61,185 nt of DNA from Petroclostridium xylanilyticum (GCF_002252565.1 NZ_NPML01000022.1:1-61185), one strand, 5' to 3'; counted from the first letter of the stretch, positions 9,204 through 18,857 are shown. Made by a program: numbers and translations. The notes: generated by a model not told the origin, from the letters alone.

Positions 9204-10553
9204 ATGAATACCAACAAATTTTCAACAGTTTTTAATATTGCAGAATTTGGCGCTGTGGCTGATGGAGTAACAATTTGTACAAAAGCTTTTGAAGCTGCAG
9301 TCCAAACATGTGTAAAAGCCGGAGGTGGGACCATCTATGTACCATCCGGCAATTTTTTGACTGGCTCTATCCGGTTGGAAAGCAATATCAATCTTTGCTT
9401 GGAAGCAGGCGCAATACTAACATTTATTAATGATATCAATGAATATCCCCTCGTCAACTCTCGATGGGAAGGTGTCCAGCGGGAAGTATATGCCTCCTGC
9501 ATATATGGAGAGAATATAGAAAATGTCTCAATAACCGGTTATGGAACACTTGATGGACAGGGCGAGTTTTGGTGGAAGCTGCATAGAGAAAAGAAAAATA
9601 AATATCCACGACCAAAGCTTATAAGTTTCCATGGATGCAAGAAAGTTCTTATTGAAGGACTAACACTTAAAAATTCTCCCAGCTGGACCATAAATCCTAT
9701 CTGCTGTGAAAACATAACGGTGGATAAGGTTACAATTTTAAATCCGGCAGATTCTCCAAATACAGATGGTATCAATCCAGAATCTTGTAAAAATGTCCAC
9801 ATATCTAATTGCCATGTGGATGTGGGAGATGACTGTATAACTATTAAATCCGGTACTGAGGCTACTTCACCAAGAGTACCGTGTGAAAATATAACAGTAA
9901 CAAACTGCACCATGGTTCACGGACACGGTGGAGTAGTTATTGGAAGTGAAATGAGCGGAGATGTGCGAAATGTTGTAATCAGCAATTGTGTTTTTGAAGG
10001 TACAGACCGTGGAATAAGAATAAAGTCCCGGCGTGGCCGCGGCGGAGTGGTAGAGGATATCCGAGTGACTAACATTATTATGAAAAATGTCATTTGCCCT
10101 TTTATCATGAACCTTTATTATTTCTGCGGACCTGGAGGCAAGGAAAAGTATGTATGGGATAAGAACCCCTATCCTGTCACTGATGAAACACCTGCTTTCA
10201 GAAGAATTCATTTTAGTAACATAACTGCCAGAGAAACAGGTGCATGTGCAGGATTTTTATATGGTCTGGCTGAACAGCCAATAGAAGATATCACCTTTGA
10301 TAATATATCAATATCCATGGCTGAAAATGCCCAACCGGGCTTCCCTGCAATGATGGCCGGTATCGAACCTGTAAAGCAAAAAGGATTCTTTGTCTGTAAT
10401 GTAAAAGATGTCTATTTTAATAATGTAACAGTAAGCGGGCATGAAGGTCCAGCTTTTGAAGTTATAGATTCAACTAATGTTGAATTTAATAGATGTAAAT
10501 CCTTAAATACTAAATCTGAAAGCGATATGATAGTGCTTAAGAATGTAAAATAA
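9204..10553 (+). CDS. Polygalacturonase-type glycoside hydrolase, GH28
   Basis: A 449-aa right-handed beta-helix hydrolase acting on alpha-1,4-galacturonosyl or rhamnogalacturonosyl links. The GH28 catalytic set is complete: NTD (Asp188), GDD (Asp209, Asp210), GHG (His241) and RIK (Arg272, Lys274). The N-terminus reads FNIAEFGAVADGVT, the usual first helix turn, with no signal peptide, so it probably works in the cytoplasm as an exo-enzyme on imported oligomers. The ATG follows AAGGAAGG. It lies directly after the importer and before GH105, a pairing seen in rhamnogalacturonan loci. Substrate (homogalacturonan or rhamnogalacturonan) is not resolved. Confidence 0.9.
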   Translation: MNTNKFSTVFNIAEFGAVADGVTICTKAFEAAVQTCVKAGGGTIYVPSGNFLTGSIRLESNINLCLEAGAILTFINDINEYPLVNSRWEGVQREVYASCIYGENIENVSITGYGTLDGQGEFWWKLHREKKNKYPRPKLISFHGCKKVLIEGLTLKNSPSWTINPICCENITVDKVTILNPADSPNTDGINPESCKNVHISNCHVDVGDDCITIKSGTEATSPRVPCENITVTNCTMVHGHGGVVIGSEMSGDVRNVVISNCVFEGTDRGIRIKSRRGRGGVVEDIRVTNIIMKNVICPFIMNLYYFCGPGGKEKYVWDKNPYPVTDETPAFRRIHFSNITARETGACAGFLYGLAEQPIEDITFDNISISMAENAQPGFPAMMAGIEPVKQKGFFVCNVKDVYFNNVTVSGHEGPAFEVIDSTNVEFNRCKSLNTKSESDMIVLKNVK

Positions 10554-10596
10554 ACAGACAAATTGGGGTGTATATTTTTTAGTTGTGAGGTGTATG

Positions 10597-11727
10597 ATGA
10601 TGGGAAAAAAAATATGTGACAACTGGTCTGTCAAAATGGCCGAATCGGTTATGAAAAGAAATCCTGAGCTTAATGATAAATGGACCTATGATTATGGCGT
10701 AATTTTAAAAGGGTTTGAACTGGTATGGCAAAATACCGGCGACAAGAAATATTTTGATTATATTAAGAAAAACCTTGATTTTTTTGTAGAACCCGATGGA
10801 AACATCAATAGATATCGTGTTGATGAATATAACATTGACCATATTAACAATGGCAAGCTCCTCTTCCCTCTCTATAAAGAAACCGGTGATGAGAGATATA
10901 AAAAAGCTGCTTTTCTTTTAAGAGAACAGTTAAGAAATCATCCCCGTACAAATGAAGGGGCATTCTGGCATAAGAAAATTTATCCGTACCAAATATGGTT
11001 GGACGGATTATATATGGGCTCGCCATTTTATGCAGAGTTTATCAAGGAATTTGGTACTCCAGACCAATTTGATGATGTTACAAGGCAATTTTTAATATGT
11101 GAAAAACATACTAAGGATAAGGTAACAGGTCTTTTATACCATGCTTGGGATGAAACCAGGGAAATGTTTTGGTGTAACAAGACAACAGGATGTTCAAAGA
11201 ATTTCTGGGGAAGGTCCATGGGATGGTTTGTAATGGCTCTTGTTGATGTATTAGATTATATCCCTGAAGACCACAGGGACAGAAATAAAATAATAGAAAT
11301 ATTGAATGAAGTTTTAGAAGCCTTACTAAGAGTTCAAGATAAAGGAACTTATACTTGGTATCAAGTTTTAGACCAGGGGACAAGAAAAGGAAATTACCTG
11401 GAAGCTTCTGCTACCTGTATGATTCTTTATGCTATGGCTAAAGGCTTTAGAAAAGGCTATTTAGAAGAAAAATGGTTTGAAGAAGCAAAGAAGACTTATA
11501 AAGGTATTCTTGAAGAATTTATAACCATCACAGCCGAGGGATTGGTAAATTTGAATAAAAACTGCCAAGTTGCAGGACTGGGTGGCGCAGATAAGAGGGA
11601 CGGATCTTTTGAATACTATATCAGTGAGCCCATCATCACCAATGACCCTAAGGGTGTAGGCGCATTTATTCTTGCAAGTGCCGAAATGGACAGACTTTGC
11701 TCAAAACAATTACCCATAAATCAATAA
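10597..11727 (+). CDS. Unsaturated rhamnogalacturonyl hydrolase, GH105 (YteR/YesR-like)
   Basis: A ~376-aa (alpha/alpha)6-barrel enzyme that removes the unsaturated galacturonyl residue left by pectate or rhamnogalacturonan lyases. The active-site block WLDGLYMGSPF holds the expected catalytic Asp (about residue 136 from this start), and the NIDHINNGK and GRSMGWF blocks are typical of YteR. No signal peptide, so it is cytoplasmic. Start choice: GTG 10585 lies inside the ribosome site GTGAGGTG; ATG 10597 has better spacing (ATG 10594 and 10600 also possible). A terminator-like hairpin follows at 11778. Confidence 0.9.
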   Translation: MMGKKICDNWSVKMAESVMKRNPELNDKWTYDYGVILKGFELVWQNTGDKKYFDYIKKNLDFFVEPDGNINRYRVDEYNIDHINNGKLLFPLYKETGDERYKKAAFLLREQLRNHPRTNEGAFWHKKIYPYQIWLDGLYMGSPFYAEFIKEFGTPDQFDDVTRQFLICEKHTKDKVTGLLYHAWDETREMFWCNKTTGCSKNFWGRSMGWFVMALVDVLDYIPEDHRDRNKIIEILNEVLEALLRVQDKGTYTWYQVLDQGTRKGNYLEASATCMILYAMAKGFRKGYLEEKWFEEAKKTYKGILEEFITITAEGLVNLNKNCQVAGLGGADKRDGSFEYYISEPIITNDPKGVGAFILASAEMDRLCSKQLPINQ

Positions 11728-11777
11728 AAACAAAGGCGCATTTGTTTTTAATACACTTTCCTATGCAATAAATATTG

Positions 11778-11806
11778 CGGTGAATATTTTTATATTCACC
11801 GTTTTT
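11778..11806 (+). terminator. Intrinsic terminator after GH105
   Basis: CGGTGAATA (11778-11786) pairs with TATTCACCG (11793-11801), followed by a T-run. It divides the operon into an importer/GH28/GH105 part and an esterase/lyase part, perhaps with partial read-through. Confidence 0.65.
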
Positions 11807-11829
11807 CACTAAATGGGGGATAAAACGGT

Positions 11830-12915
11830 ATGAATGATGTAGAACTTAAAGAATATTATACTTCAAGTAGATACTTATTAAATCTTTATGACCGAAATTC
11901 GAGAAAATTGGCATTAAAATCTAAAAATATAGAGGAATATAAAACATGGAAAAGGCATTTAAGAGAAATACTCAAAGAAATCACCGGTATCAACACCATG
12001 AACACTTGTCCCCTGCTCCCGCAGCTTTTGGAAAGCGTACAATTAGAAGGATACAGGAGAGATAAAGTTATCATTCAAACAGAACCTGAAATATGGATGC
12101 CCGTATATATTTTAATTCCTGATCACTTGAAAGAAAATGAAAAAAGACCTTGCATCATTGCGCCTCATGGACATGCCAGCGGAGGTAAATATGCAATTGC
12201 AGGCAATACGGATATCCCCGGAATTAGAGAACAAATTGAAAAATATAACTATGATTATGGCTTGAAATTTGTAAAAAAGGGATATATCGTTTTCTGCAGT
12301 GATGCTCGCGGTGCTGGTGAAAGAAGAGAATTATTACAGCAGGGAGATGAACAGAAAGCAATATTAAGCTGTTCCTGTGATACTCTTAATAATGCTGCAA
12401 TAAGTCTCGGTCAGTCATTAATAGGTATGATGACGTGGGACCTTATGAGATTAATCGATTATATCCAGACGCTTGATTATTGCGACAATACTCAAATTGC
12501 TTGTGCAGGTTTTTCGGGCGGAGGACTTCAAACACTCTGGATTTCAGCAATGGATGATAGAGTTAAATGCAGCATCATCAGCGGTTATTTCCATGGATAC
12601 AGAGATACACTGCTTAGAACAAACCTATGCGGTTGTAACTTTGTTCCAGGCCTATGGAAACTGGTCGATATAGGTGATTTAGGAGCGCTTATTGCTCCAA
12701 GGCCACTATTAATTGAAAGCGGAAGTCAAGATCACCTGAATGGTGAACGTGGTCTGGTGGATGTTAAAGAACAGCTGGAAATTACAAGAAAAGCATATAA
12801 GTTATATAATAGAGAAAGTGTCCTTTATCACCATATCTTTGAAGGCGGACATGTATGGAATGGTGAAAAGTCTTATGAGTTTATAAATAATTGGGCTAAA
12901 GGCTTATTTAGATAA
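11830..12915 (+). CDS. Alpha/beta-hydrolase, probable carbohydrate acetylesterase
   Basis: A 361-aa serine hydrolase of the dienelactone-hydrolase/acetyl-xylan-esterase type. The nucleophile elbow is GFSGGG with Ser229; an oxyanion region HGHASGGK lies near 115; the acid is probably the Asp of SQDHLNGERG and the base the His of EGGHVWNG near the C-terminus. The long N-terminal helical part (residues 1-85) is common in Abhydrolase_7-type esterases. No signal peptide. In a pectin cluster the likely job is removing acetyl (or feruloyl-type) groups from imported oligosaccharides; the exact ester is not determinable from sequence. Confidence 0.7.
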   Translation: MNDVELKEYYTSSRYLLNLYDRNSRKLALKSKNIEEYKTWKRHLREILKEITGINTMNTCPLLPQLLESVQLEGYRRDKVIIQTEPEIWMPVYILIPDHLKENEKRPCIIAPHGHASGGKYAIAGNTDIPGIREQIEKYNYDYGLKFVKKGYIVFCSDARGAGERRELLQQGDEQKAILSCSCDTLNNAAISLGQSLIGMMTWDLMRLIDYIQTLDYCDNTQIACAGFSGGGLQTLWISAMDDRVKCSIISGYFHGYRDTLLRTNLCGCNFVPGLWKLVDIGDLGALIAPRPLLIESGSQDHLNGERGLVDVKEQLEITRKAYKLYNRESVLYHHIFEGGHVWNGEKSYEFINNWAKGLFR

Positions 12916-12984
12916 TTTTTAATTGTCAATCCGAAGATATTAGGATATCAAGTTAATAACAAGAGATTTTAGGGAGTGGATAAG

Positions 12985-13959
12985 ATGATCGTATCGCAAG
13001 ACGGAAGTGGAGGTTTTAAAACTATTCAAGAGGCAATAGATACTGTACCTGAGAATAATTCAAACAGAGTGACCATTCACGTTAAAAATGGAATATATAA
13101 GGAAAAGTTAATTATTAATAAGCCCTTTATAACATTAATTGGCGAAATTGCAGAAAAAACAATTATAACCTTTGATGATTATGCTAATAAATTGTTTCCT
13201 AATGGCGAGAAGTACGGAACTTTTAATTCATATACTTCCCTTATAAGCGCTGATGATTTCATTGCTGAGAATATTACTTTTGAGAATTCAGCTGGAGACG
13301 GGCGAATTGTCGGTCAGGCTTTGGCAGCCTATGTTGATGCTGATAGGGTTATATTTAGGAATTGCAGATTTTTAGGGTGCCAGGATACCATTTTTACTGC
13401 CCCGCTGCCTCCCCGTCCGTTAATCGGAAATACTTTCGGAGGGCCGGGAGAAGGAAAAGAAAAAAGAAAGCTGCGACAGTATTTTGAAAGCTGTTATATC
13501 AAAGGTGATGTAGATTTTATTTTTGGTTCTGCCACTGCTGTCTTTCATAAGTGCGAAATATTTTCCAACGACAGAGATGATGAAGTTAATGGATATATAA
13601 CAGCGGCATCAACTCCAGAATGCGAAAAATATGGATATGTATTTATAGATTGCAAATTAATCAGTAATGCTAAACCTAACACTGTTTATCTTGGCAGACC
13701 TTGGAGGGATTTTGCAAAGACTGTTTTTATTAATACTTGGATGGGCGAACATATAAAAAATGAAGGTTGGCATAATTGGAATAAGGAAAATGCTGAGAAG
13801 AATGTATTTTATGCAGAATATAACAGCTATGGGCCAGGGGCACAAATGGATAAAAGAGTGAAATGGGCCAAAATATTAACGAAAGAAGAGGCAAAAGAAT
13901 ATTCAATACATAATGTATTATCAGGTAAAGATAATTGGAATCCATGTTTAGATATATAG
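12985..13959 (+). CDS. Pectin methylesterase, CE8
   Basis: A ~324-aa right-handed beta-helix esterase that releases methanol from methyl-galacturonate. The CE8 signatures are present: GSGGFKTIQEAID at the N-terminus, GQALAAYVDAD (catalytic-region Gln), CQDTIF (Asp), GDVDFIFGSA (second Asp) and YLGRPWR (Arg/Trp). An insert rich in Pro/Gly/Lys (around residues 133-152) lies between the two Asp motifs. It lacks a signal peptide, unlike secreted plant-pathogen enzymes, so it should act on imported oligomers. Start choice: GTG 12976 is inside the ribosome site AGGGAGTGG; ATG 12985 is correctly spaced. The next gene starts 11 bp after the stop. Confidence 0.9.
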   Translation: MIVSQDGSGGFKTIQEAIDTVPENNSNRVTIHVKNGIYKEKLIINKPFITLIGEIAEKTIITFDDYANKLFPNGEKYGTFNSYTSLISADDFIAENITFENSAGDGRIVGQALAAYVDADRVIFRNCRFLGCQDTIFTAPLPPRPLIGNTFGGPGEGKEKRKLRQYFESCYIKGDVDFIFGSATAVFHKCEIFSNDRDDEVNGYITAASTPECEKYGYVFIDCKLISNAKPNTVYLGRPWRDFAKTVFINTWMGEHIKNEGWHNWNKENAEKNVFYAEYNSYGPGAQMDKRVKWAKILTKEEAKEYSIHNVLSGKDNWNPCLDI

Positions 13960-13970
13960 GAGTGAAAATA

Positions 13971-16196
13971 ATGATTAAACTGCACTTTGAAAAGCTATCC
14001 AGATTTGAACGAATTAATGAACCTTGCAACGTTGCTATCCCATTTCCGCAAGGAGAACTTAAAGACTTATCCAATATAGCAATTACCGACGGCAGTAAAA
14101 TAGTACCCTCACAATTCAGGATAACTGCTAGATGGGCTGATGATTCAGTAAAGTGGCTTTTAGCAAATTTTTTAGCAGATTTACCGGGTAATAAAAGCAA
14201 GGATTATTATTTTAGTTTTAATAACACAGGAATAATATCAACAACAGAAATACTTGAAGTTAGTATTAAAAATGAAAGAGTAAATATAAACACCGGCAAA
14301 CTTCAGATTGAATTTTGTAAAAATGGAGAATCAGGTATTTTTCATAGTATCACTCATGAAACCGCTACTTATGAAAAAGGTGAGATCATAGGACCTATCA
14401 TTTATGATAATGTGGGAAAAATATGGAAAGCTCATGTCGGAGAGCAGGGCTGGGAAATAATTGAGGATGGTCCCGTTCGTGCAATTATACAAACAAAAGG
14501 AAAACATTTAAATGCTTCAGGGAAAGATTGGATTGATTACACCTTACGTATTTATGCTTATGCTGGAAAACCTTGGATTAGATTAGATTATCAAATAATT
14601 AATCGTGAGGACGGCAAGGAACAAGAAATAAAAGGAATTGAGCTTAGGTTAAACAGTTGTGAAAGTTCTGTAAACGATATACAAACTGCAATTGCCACAT
14701 CTAATTATAAAAGCAAAATTGTCAAAGGAACCGGGTATGAAAAGTTATATCATTTAATTGATGCAAAAGAGCTTATTTATGAAGCGAATGAACATTTCCC
14801 AGAAACTTTCTATGGAACATTTTGGGCAGACTGGAGAGATGATAAAAAAGGCGGAGTTTGTGCTACCATATTTCAGGCACATCAAAACTTTCCTAAAGCT
14901 ATGGAAGTAGATAAGTCAGGTATTAGTATCAGAATTGTACCTTGTGAAGCTGGCGGTGTGAAGTTCATACAAGGAATGGGAAAGACTCACCGTATATTTT
15001 TACATTTTCATAGTGCTGATGAGGCTATTGAAGAGTTAAATATAAGAAGTCTGCAGTTCCAACTGCCAGACAGACCTGTACTGGAACCGGAAGTATATGA
15101 AAGGGCAAAAGTGTTTGATGATATTTTTGTTAAACAAAAAATAGATAGTGTAGAGATATTTTTAATTAACCTGGCAGACTCAAGAGCAAAGGCTTATGGC
15201 ATACTTCACTGGGGAGATGCACCCGACCCGGGTTATACGCAGCAAGGAAGAGGTAACGGTGAACCTGTATGGACTAATAATGAATATGACTTCCCTCATG
15301 CTGCCATGCTTATGTATGCAAAAAGCGGAGAGAGAAGAATGTTGGACTATATGCTGGTAGCAGCAGAACATTGGATGGATGTTGACGTATGCCATTACAG
15401 TAACGACCCTTTAAGGCATCAAGCACAAATTATCCATTCAACCCGTCATGCAACTGGTGAAGTAGAGGTCAGTCATGAATGGGTAGAAGGATTATTTGAT
15501 TATTATCATCAGACAGGGGAGCAATTTGCCTATGACACCGCTTTAGGAATTGGAGAAAATATATTGCGTCAATTAGCACAACCCAAGTATCAACAAAAGG
15601 GTAAAATAAATGCGAGAGAAACAGGTTGGGCATTAAGAGCACTTGTAGCCCTGTATAAAGAGACATACGATGAAAAGTGGTTAGAACCAGCGGAGAAAAT
15701 TATAAAGCACTTTGAGGCGTGGAAAGAAGAATATGGTGCATGGCTTTCTCCCTATACGGACCACACATCCATTCGAGTACCTTTTATGATATCAATTGCT
15801 GTAGGCAGTTTAATGAGATACTATCGCATAAGACCTCAAGCGACAATTAAAAATATGATTATTGATGCCGTTGACGATATGATAGAAAACTGTATGTTAG
15901 AAAATGGTTTATTCTACTATAAAGAACTTCCCAGTTTAAGAAGAATGGGAAATAATACTTTAACTCTTGAAACACTTACAAATGCTTATGAGTTGACAGG
16001 AAATACCAAGTATCTAAAAGCCGGCCTGCCAACCTTTAAAAACACAATAAACAGCAGCCGCATGAGCTTTGGCTTTTCAAAGCAAATTTCTGGTGATGCT
16101 TTGATTTTACAGGGTCCTGGACCTAAAATGTTTGCTCAATCCTTTTATCCTATAACTGCTTTTTATACTGCCGCTACAAAAGCAGGCATTCTATAA
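13971..16196 (+). CDS. YetA/PcRGLX-like exo-rhamnogalacturonan lyase (PL26-like)
   Basis: A 741-aa protein beginning MIKLHFEKLSRFERINEP with a beta-rich N-terminal part (WADDSVKWLL at ~45-55). It is followed by a central RWY-poor beta region and a C-terminal (alpha/alpha) barrel-like half (HAAMLMYAKSGERRMLDYML, EVEVSHEWVEGLFDYY, ARETGWALRALVALY). This domain order is that of Bacillus YetA and the fungal exo-rhamnogalacturonan lyase PcRGLX, family PL26. No signal peptide. Start choice: an upstream in-frame ATG (13935) overlaps the pectinesterase gene without a ribosome site; ATG 13971 follows AGGAGTGAAAATA. Lyase activity is inferred from family and neighbours. Confidence 0.75.
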   Translation: MIKLHFEKLSRFERINEPCNVAIPFPQGELKDLSNIAITDGSKIVPSQFRITARWADDSVKWLLANFLADLPGNKSKDYYFSFNNTGIISTTEILEVSIKNERVNINTGKLQIEFCKNGESGIFHSITHETATYEKGEIIGPIIYDNVGKIWKAHVGEQGWEIIEDGPVRAIIQTKGKHLNASGKDWIDYTLRIYAYAGKPWIRLDYQIINREDGKEQEIKGIELRLNSCESSVNDIQTAIATSNYKSKIVKGTGYEKLYHLIDAKELIYEANEHFPETFYGTFWADWRDDKKGGVCATIFQAHQNFPKAMEVDKSGISIRIVPCEAGGVKFIQGMGKTHRIFLHFHSADEAIEELNIRSLQFQLPDRPVLEPEVYERAKVFDDIFVKQKIDSVEIFLINLADSRAKAYGILHWGDAPDPGYTQQGRGNGEPVWTNNEYDFPHAAMLMYAKSGERRMLDYMLVAAEHWMDVDVCHYSNDPLRHQAQIIHSTRHATGEVEVSHEWVEGLFDYYHQTGEQFAYDTALGIGENILRQLAQPKYQQKGKINARETGWALRALVALYKETYDEKWLEPAEKIIKHFEAWKEEYGAWLSPYTDHTSIRVPFMISIAVGSLMRYYRIRPQATIKNMIIDAVDDMIENCMLENGLFYYKELPSLRRMGNNTLTLETLTNAYELTGNTKYLKAGLPTFKNTINSSRMSFGFSKQISGDALILQGPGPKMFAQSFYPITAFYTAATKAGIL

Positions 16197-16201
16197 ATGG
16201 T

Positions 16202-16519
16202 AGGAGTGAAGAATGCTTTAAACTTTCAGCTATAAAAGGCTTTGGAGATCTTGAAAGCAGAGAAGAAGCTGAAATGGAAAGCGTTCACTTATCACTTGAA
16301 AAAGATCAAGAAATATTCTTAAAAGTTACTGTTAAAAAAGGAGCAGTTTGCCGATTCAGTTATAGCAAAGATGATGTGCGATATGAAGCTATAGGAGAAA
16401 AGTTTAAAGCTACACAAGGCAGATGGATAGGTGCTAAGGTTGGTATATTCTGTATAAATTCAACGAATGAAAAAAGTGCAGGATATGCAGACTTTGATTG
16501 GGTAAGAATTACAAAATAA
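16202..16519 (+). pseudogene. C-terminal remnant of a GH43-type glycosidase, with decayed tail
   Basis: About 105 codons read in frame up to TAA 16517-16519, starting without a start codon or ribosome site (RSEECFKLSAIKGFGDL...). The segment GRWIGAKVGIFC followed by GYADFDWVRITK is the end of the concanavalin-like C-terminal domain of GH43 beta-xylosidase/arabinofuranosidases. The catalytic five-blade propeller is missing. The next 255 bp (16520-16774) hold only scraps, including a 50-codon frame at 16622-16774 (MIIKLVENGGII...) that I cannot assign. Inference: a GH43 gene was deleted between the lyase and the acetylesterase genes. Confidence 0.65.
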
Positions 16520-16776
16520 TGTATAAATCTAATGTAATTTTAGAAATAAATGATGTAAAACAAAATATAATTTACCTAAAAGTGTCTGCAAATAAGCAAA
16601 GAAGAGAATTTTTCTGCTGTTATGATAATAAAACTTGTGGAAAACGGTGGAATTATTGAAAATGCTACATTCCTAAATAACGAAGGCTCTGTTGAAAAGA
16701 AGAAATTTACTGGAACAATGATAAAACCAGTATTCAATCTAAATAAGATACTTATTACGAGGGTGGGGTATTAACA

Positions 16777-17484
16777 TTGAATAAAAAAATAAAAGTTTTT
16801 ATTGCAGGAGATTCTACTGCTGCAACAAAATTACCCGAAAAGCGGCCAGAAACAGGCTGGGGACAAGTGATTCCGGAATTTTTTCCAGAGAATGTGGAAT
16901 TTCTTAATTTTGCAGTAAACGGAAGAAGTTCTAAAAGTTTTATTGATGAAGGGCACTTGCAAAAGATATTGGATTTAATAGGAGCGGGCGATTTTCTCTT
17001 TATACAATTTGGTCACAATGATGCCAAAACAGAAATGGAAAGGCATACAGACCCCTTTACGACATATAAGTCATATTTGACCAAGTATATTGAAGGAGCC
17101 AGGACTGCAGGGGCACATCCTGTGTTATTAACTTCTATTCATAGGAGGTTTTTTGATGAAAATGGAAAAATTCAAAATACTCATGGTAATTATTTAATTG
17201 CTATGAGAGAACTCTCTTCTGAACTAAATGTACCATTAATTGATATGAGCAAAAAGAGTAAGCTGTTTTTTGAGAAACTAGGTCCTGAAAAAACTAAAAA
17301 AATATTTTTATGGCTTCAGCCTGGCGAATCTGTAAATTATCCGGAAGGTATTCAAGATAATACTCATTTTTCTGAACTTGGTGCAAAAGAAATAGCTAGG
17401 CTTGTAGTTGAAGGAATAATAGAGAAACAAATAAAGCCTCTTTGTGAATTCGTAAAAGTGAAAGAATATAACTTAAATTTATAA
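16777..17484 (+). CDS. Rhamnogalacturonan acetylesterase, SGNH/GDSL (RhgT/YesT-like, CE12)
   Basis: A 235-aa SGNH hydrolase that removes acetyl groups from rhamnogalacturonan. Block I is AGDSTAA (nucleophile Ser13), block II has NGRSSKSF (Gly/Arg oxyanion), block III is FGHNDAK (Asn), and block V is DNTHFSELG (Asp and His). The size and blocks match CE12 enzymes YesT/YesY. No signal peptide. The start is TTG 16777 behind a strong GAGGGTGGGG site. It is the last gene of the pectin locus and is closed by a terminator at 17495. Confidence 0.88.
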   Translation: MNKKIKVFIAGDSTAATKLPEKRPETGWGQVIPEFFPENVEFLNFAVNGRSSKSFIDEGHLQKILDLIGAGDFLFIQFGHNDAKTEMERHTDPFTTYKSYLTKYIEGARTAGAHPVLLTSIHRRFFDENGKIQNTHGNYLIAMRELSSELNVPLIDMSKKSKLFFEKLGPEKTKKIFLWLQPGESVNYPEGIQDNTHFSELGAKEIARLVVEGIIEKQIKPLCEFVKVKEYNLNL

Positions 17485-17494
17485 GTTAAAACTT

Positions 17495-17526
17495 AAGCTC
17501 AGACATTAATGCCTGAGCTTTTAATT
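17495..17526. terminator. Terminator between convergent genes
   Basis: AAGCTCAG (17495-17502) pairs with CTGAGCTT (17513-17520), followed by T-rich sequence on the plus strand. It serves the end of the pectin operon and abuts the stop of the minus-strand YibE/F gene. Confidence 0.7.
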
Positions 17527-18636
17527 TTTTATTTTTATGAAAGCAAAACTTATTGCTGTTATAGGTATGGCAAATAACAAGCCGATACTTCCTGTTACCG
17601 ACCGCATAATTTCTGTTGCAACAAAGTCAAGGTTCAAAATTTCGTTTACCGGCCTCTGGTAAGCAGCAAAAAGCATAATCATTGATAATGCGCCTCCGGT
17701 GTAAGCCAGTATCAACGTATTGGACATTGTACCCATAATATCCTTACCTATATTCATTCCGTGATGTATAATTTGTTTAAAAGACATATGACTATCTTTT
17801 TTATCCAGCTCTGTTAACGCCGACGCTATCGAAATAGACACATCCATGGCTGCTCCTAATGCGCCTATCAATATTCCTGCAAAGAGTAACCCACGGAAAT
17901 CCAACTGCGTCCCCTGCGGTATATACATTAGCATCTGGGCTTCTTCCGTGCCTAGTCCTGTAAGCCGTGCCAATACTCCATATAAATAGGCTATAGCGCC
18001 TCCAACCGAAATACCTCCTACGGTACCAAACACGGCAGATATAGATTTTCTATTCCATCCAGCTATAATGATCATTGTAACAATGGTAGATACAGCACAT
18101 ACAACAATGGAGAGCAATATAGGATTAGTTCCTTTTAATAATAGCGGGATCATAACGTATAACACAAGAAAAACTGTAATTCCCAGGGAAACTACGGATT
18201 TTACACCCTTCCATCCTCCAATAAGCACAAGCAATATAAGAAAAATACCTATTACCTGAAATACGTAGCTTACCCTTTCATATCCTGCTACATAGTAAGT
18301 CTCTTCTCCGCCTTCTGTCTTCTCCACGTGCAAGGCAACAACATCACCCTGCTTTAATTCTATATCATAAGCAGGATTTCCCGAGAGGTTATTTTGAACT
18401 TCTATGATCTTTCCTTTCAGCTCTTTATTAAGAATTTGAACATCTGCCACCTGAGTGATGACAGTAATGTTCCCTTCTTCAAACTTTTCTTCCTTAACTT
18501 CCTTTATCTTTACAACTTTAGCTCTGTATATTTTTACATCATTATTTGTATTTACCGATTCATCGGCGGCAAAGCATATACTCATTGAAAACGATATCAT
18601 TACAACGACACTTATAAATATGAACAGCTTACGCAC
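17521..18636 (-). CDS. YibE/F family membrane protein
   Basis: A 371-aa protein with an N-terminal signal (MRKLFIFISVVVMISFSMSICFA). An extracytoplasmic beta-rich region follows (residues 25-125), then about seven to eight membrane helices from residue ~127 to the end. Conserved YibE/F blocks include GGWKGVKS, GGISVGGAIAYLYG, GALGAAMDVSISIASAL and GTMSNTLILAYTGGAL. The family's transport substrate is unknown. The start is GTG 18636 after GAGGAGGAG. It follows a metal-uptake cluster on the same strand, but a possible Fur-controlled promoter and a terminator lie between, so it is probably separately controlled. Confidence 0.85.
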   Translation of the reverse strand: MRKLFIFISVVVMISFSMSICFAADESVNTNNDVKIYRAKVVKIKEVKEEKFEEGNITVITQVADVQILNKELKGKIIEVQNNLSGNPAYDIELKQGDVVALHVEKTEGGEETYYVAGYERVSYVFQVIGIFLILLVLIGGWKGVKSVVSLGITVFLVLYVMIPLLLKGTNPILLSIVVCAVSTIVTMIIIAGWNRKSISAVFGTVGGISVGGAIAYLYGVLARLTGLGTEEAQMLMYIPQGTQLDFRGLLFAGILIGALGAAMDVSISIASALTELDKKDSHMSFKQIIHHGMNIGKDIMGTMSNTLILAYTGGALSMIMLFAAYQRPVNEILNLDFVATEIMRSVTGSIGLLFAIPITAISFAFIKIKN

Positions 18637-18685
18637 TTACTCTCCTCCTCGATTTTCCTGAATATATGCTTTATTCTCCATACGC

Positions 18686-18857
18686 ATAAAAAAATCCTTC
18701 ATACTTTAATATTTTTTTGGATGAAGGACTATAATCTCATTATCTATCATTCAATTCTTCTATTAATTCCTTCTAGCCGCACCATGATAGTCATTATAGC
18801 TTAATATTTCTTAAAGGTATAAATAATATTTCCCACAATTTTCATACTCTTATTATG
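18686..18857 (-). ncRNA. Candidate Fur-controlled small RNA or terminated leader
   Basis: Reading right to left, a promoter (see 18864-18901) is followed after ~130 nt by an intrinsic terminator: AGTCCTTCAT (from 18729) pairs with ATGAAGGA and is followed by seven U (18694-18688). The interval contains only one tiny frame (MTIMVRLEGINRRIE). It could be a free ~170-nt sRNA or an attenuated leader of the YibE/F gene at 18636. The same terminator could also simply end the ZIP transcript. Confidence 0.4.

Noticed and set aside
13935-13970. Longer N-terminus of the PL26-like gene
   Set aside because: The upstream ATG overlaps the pectinesterase gene and has no ribosome site; ATG 13971 has AGGAG.
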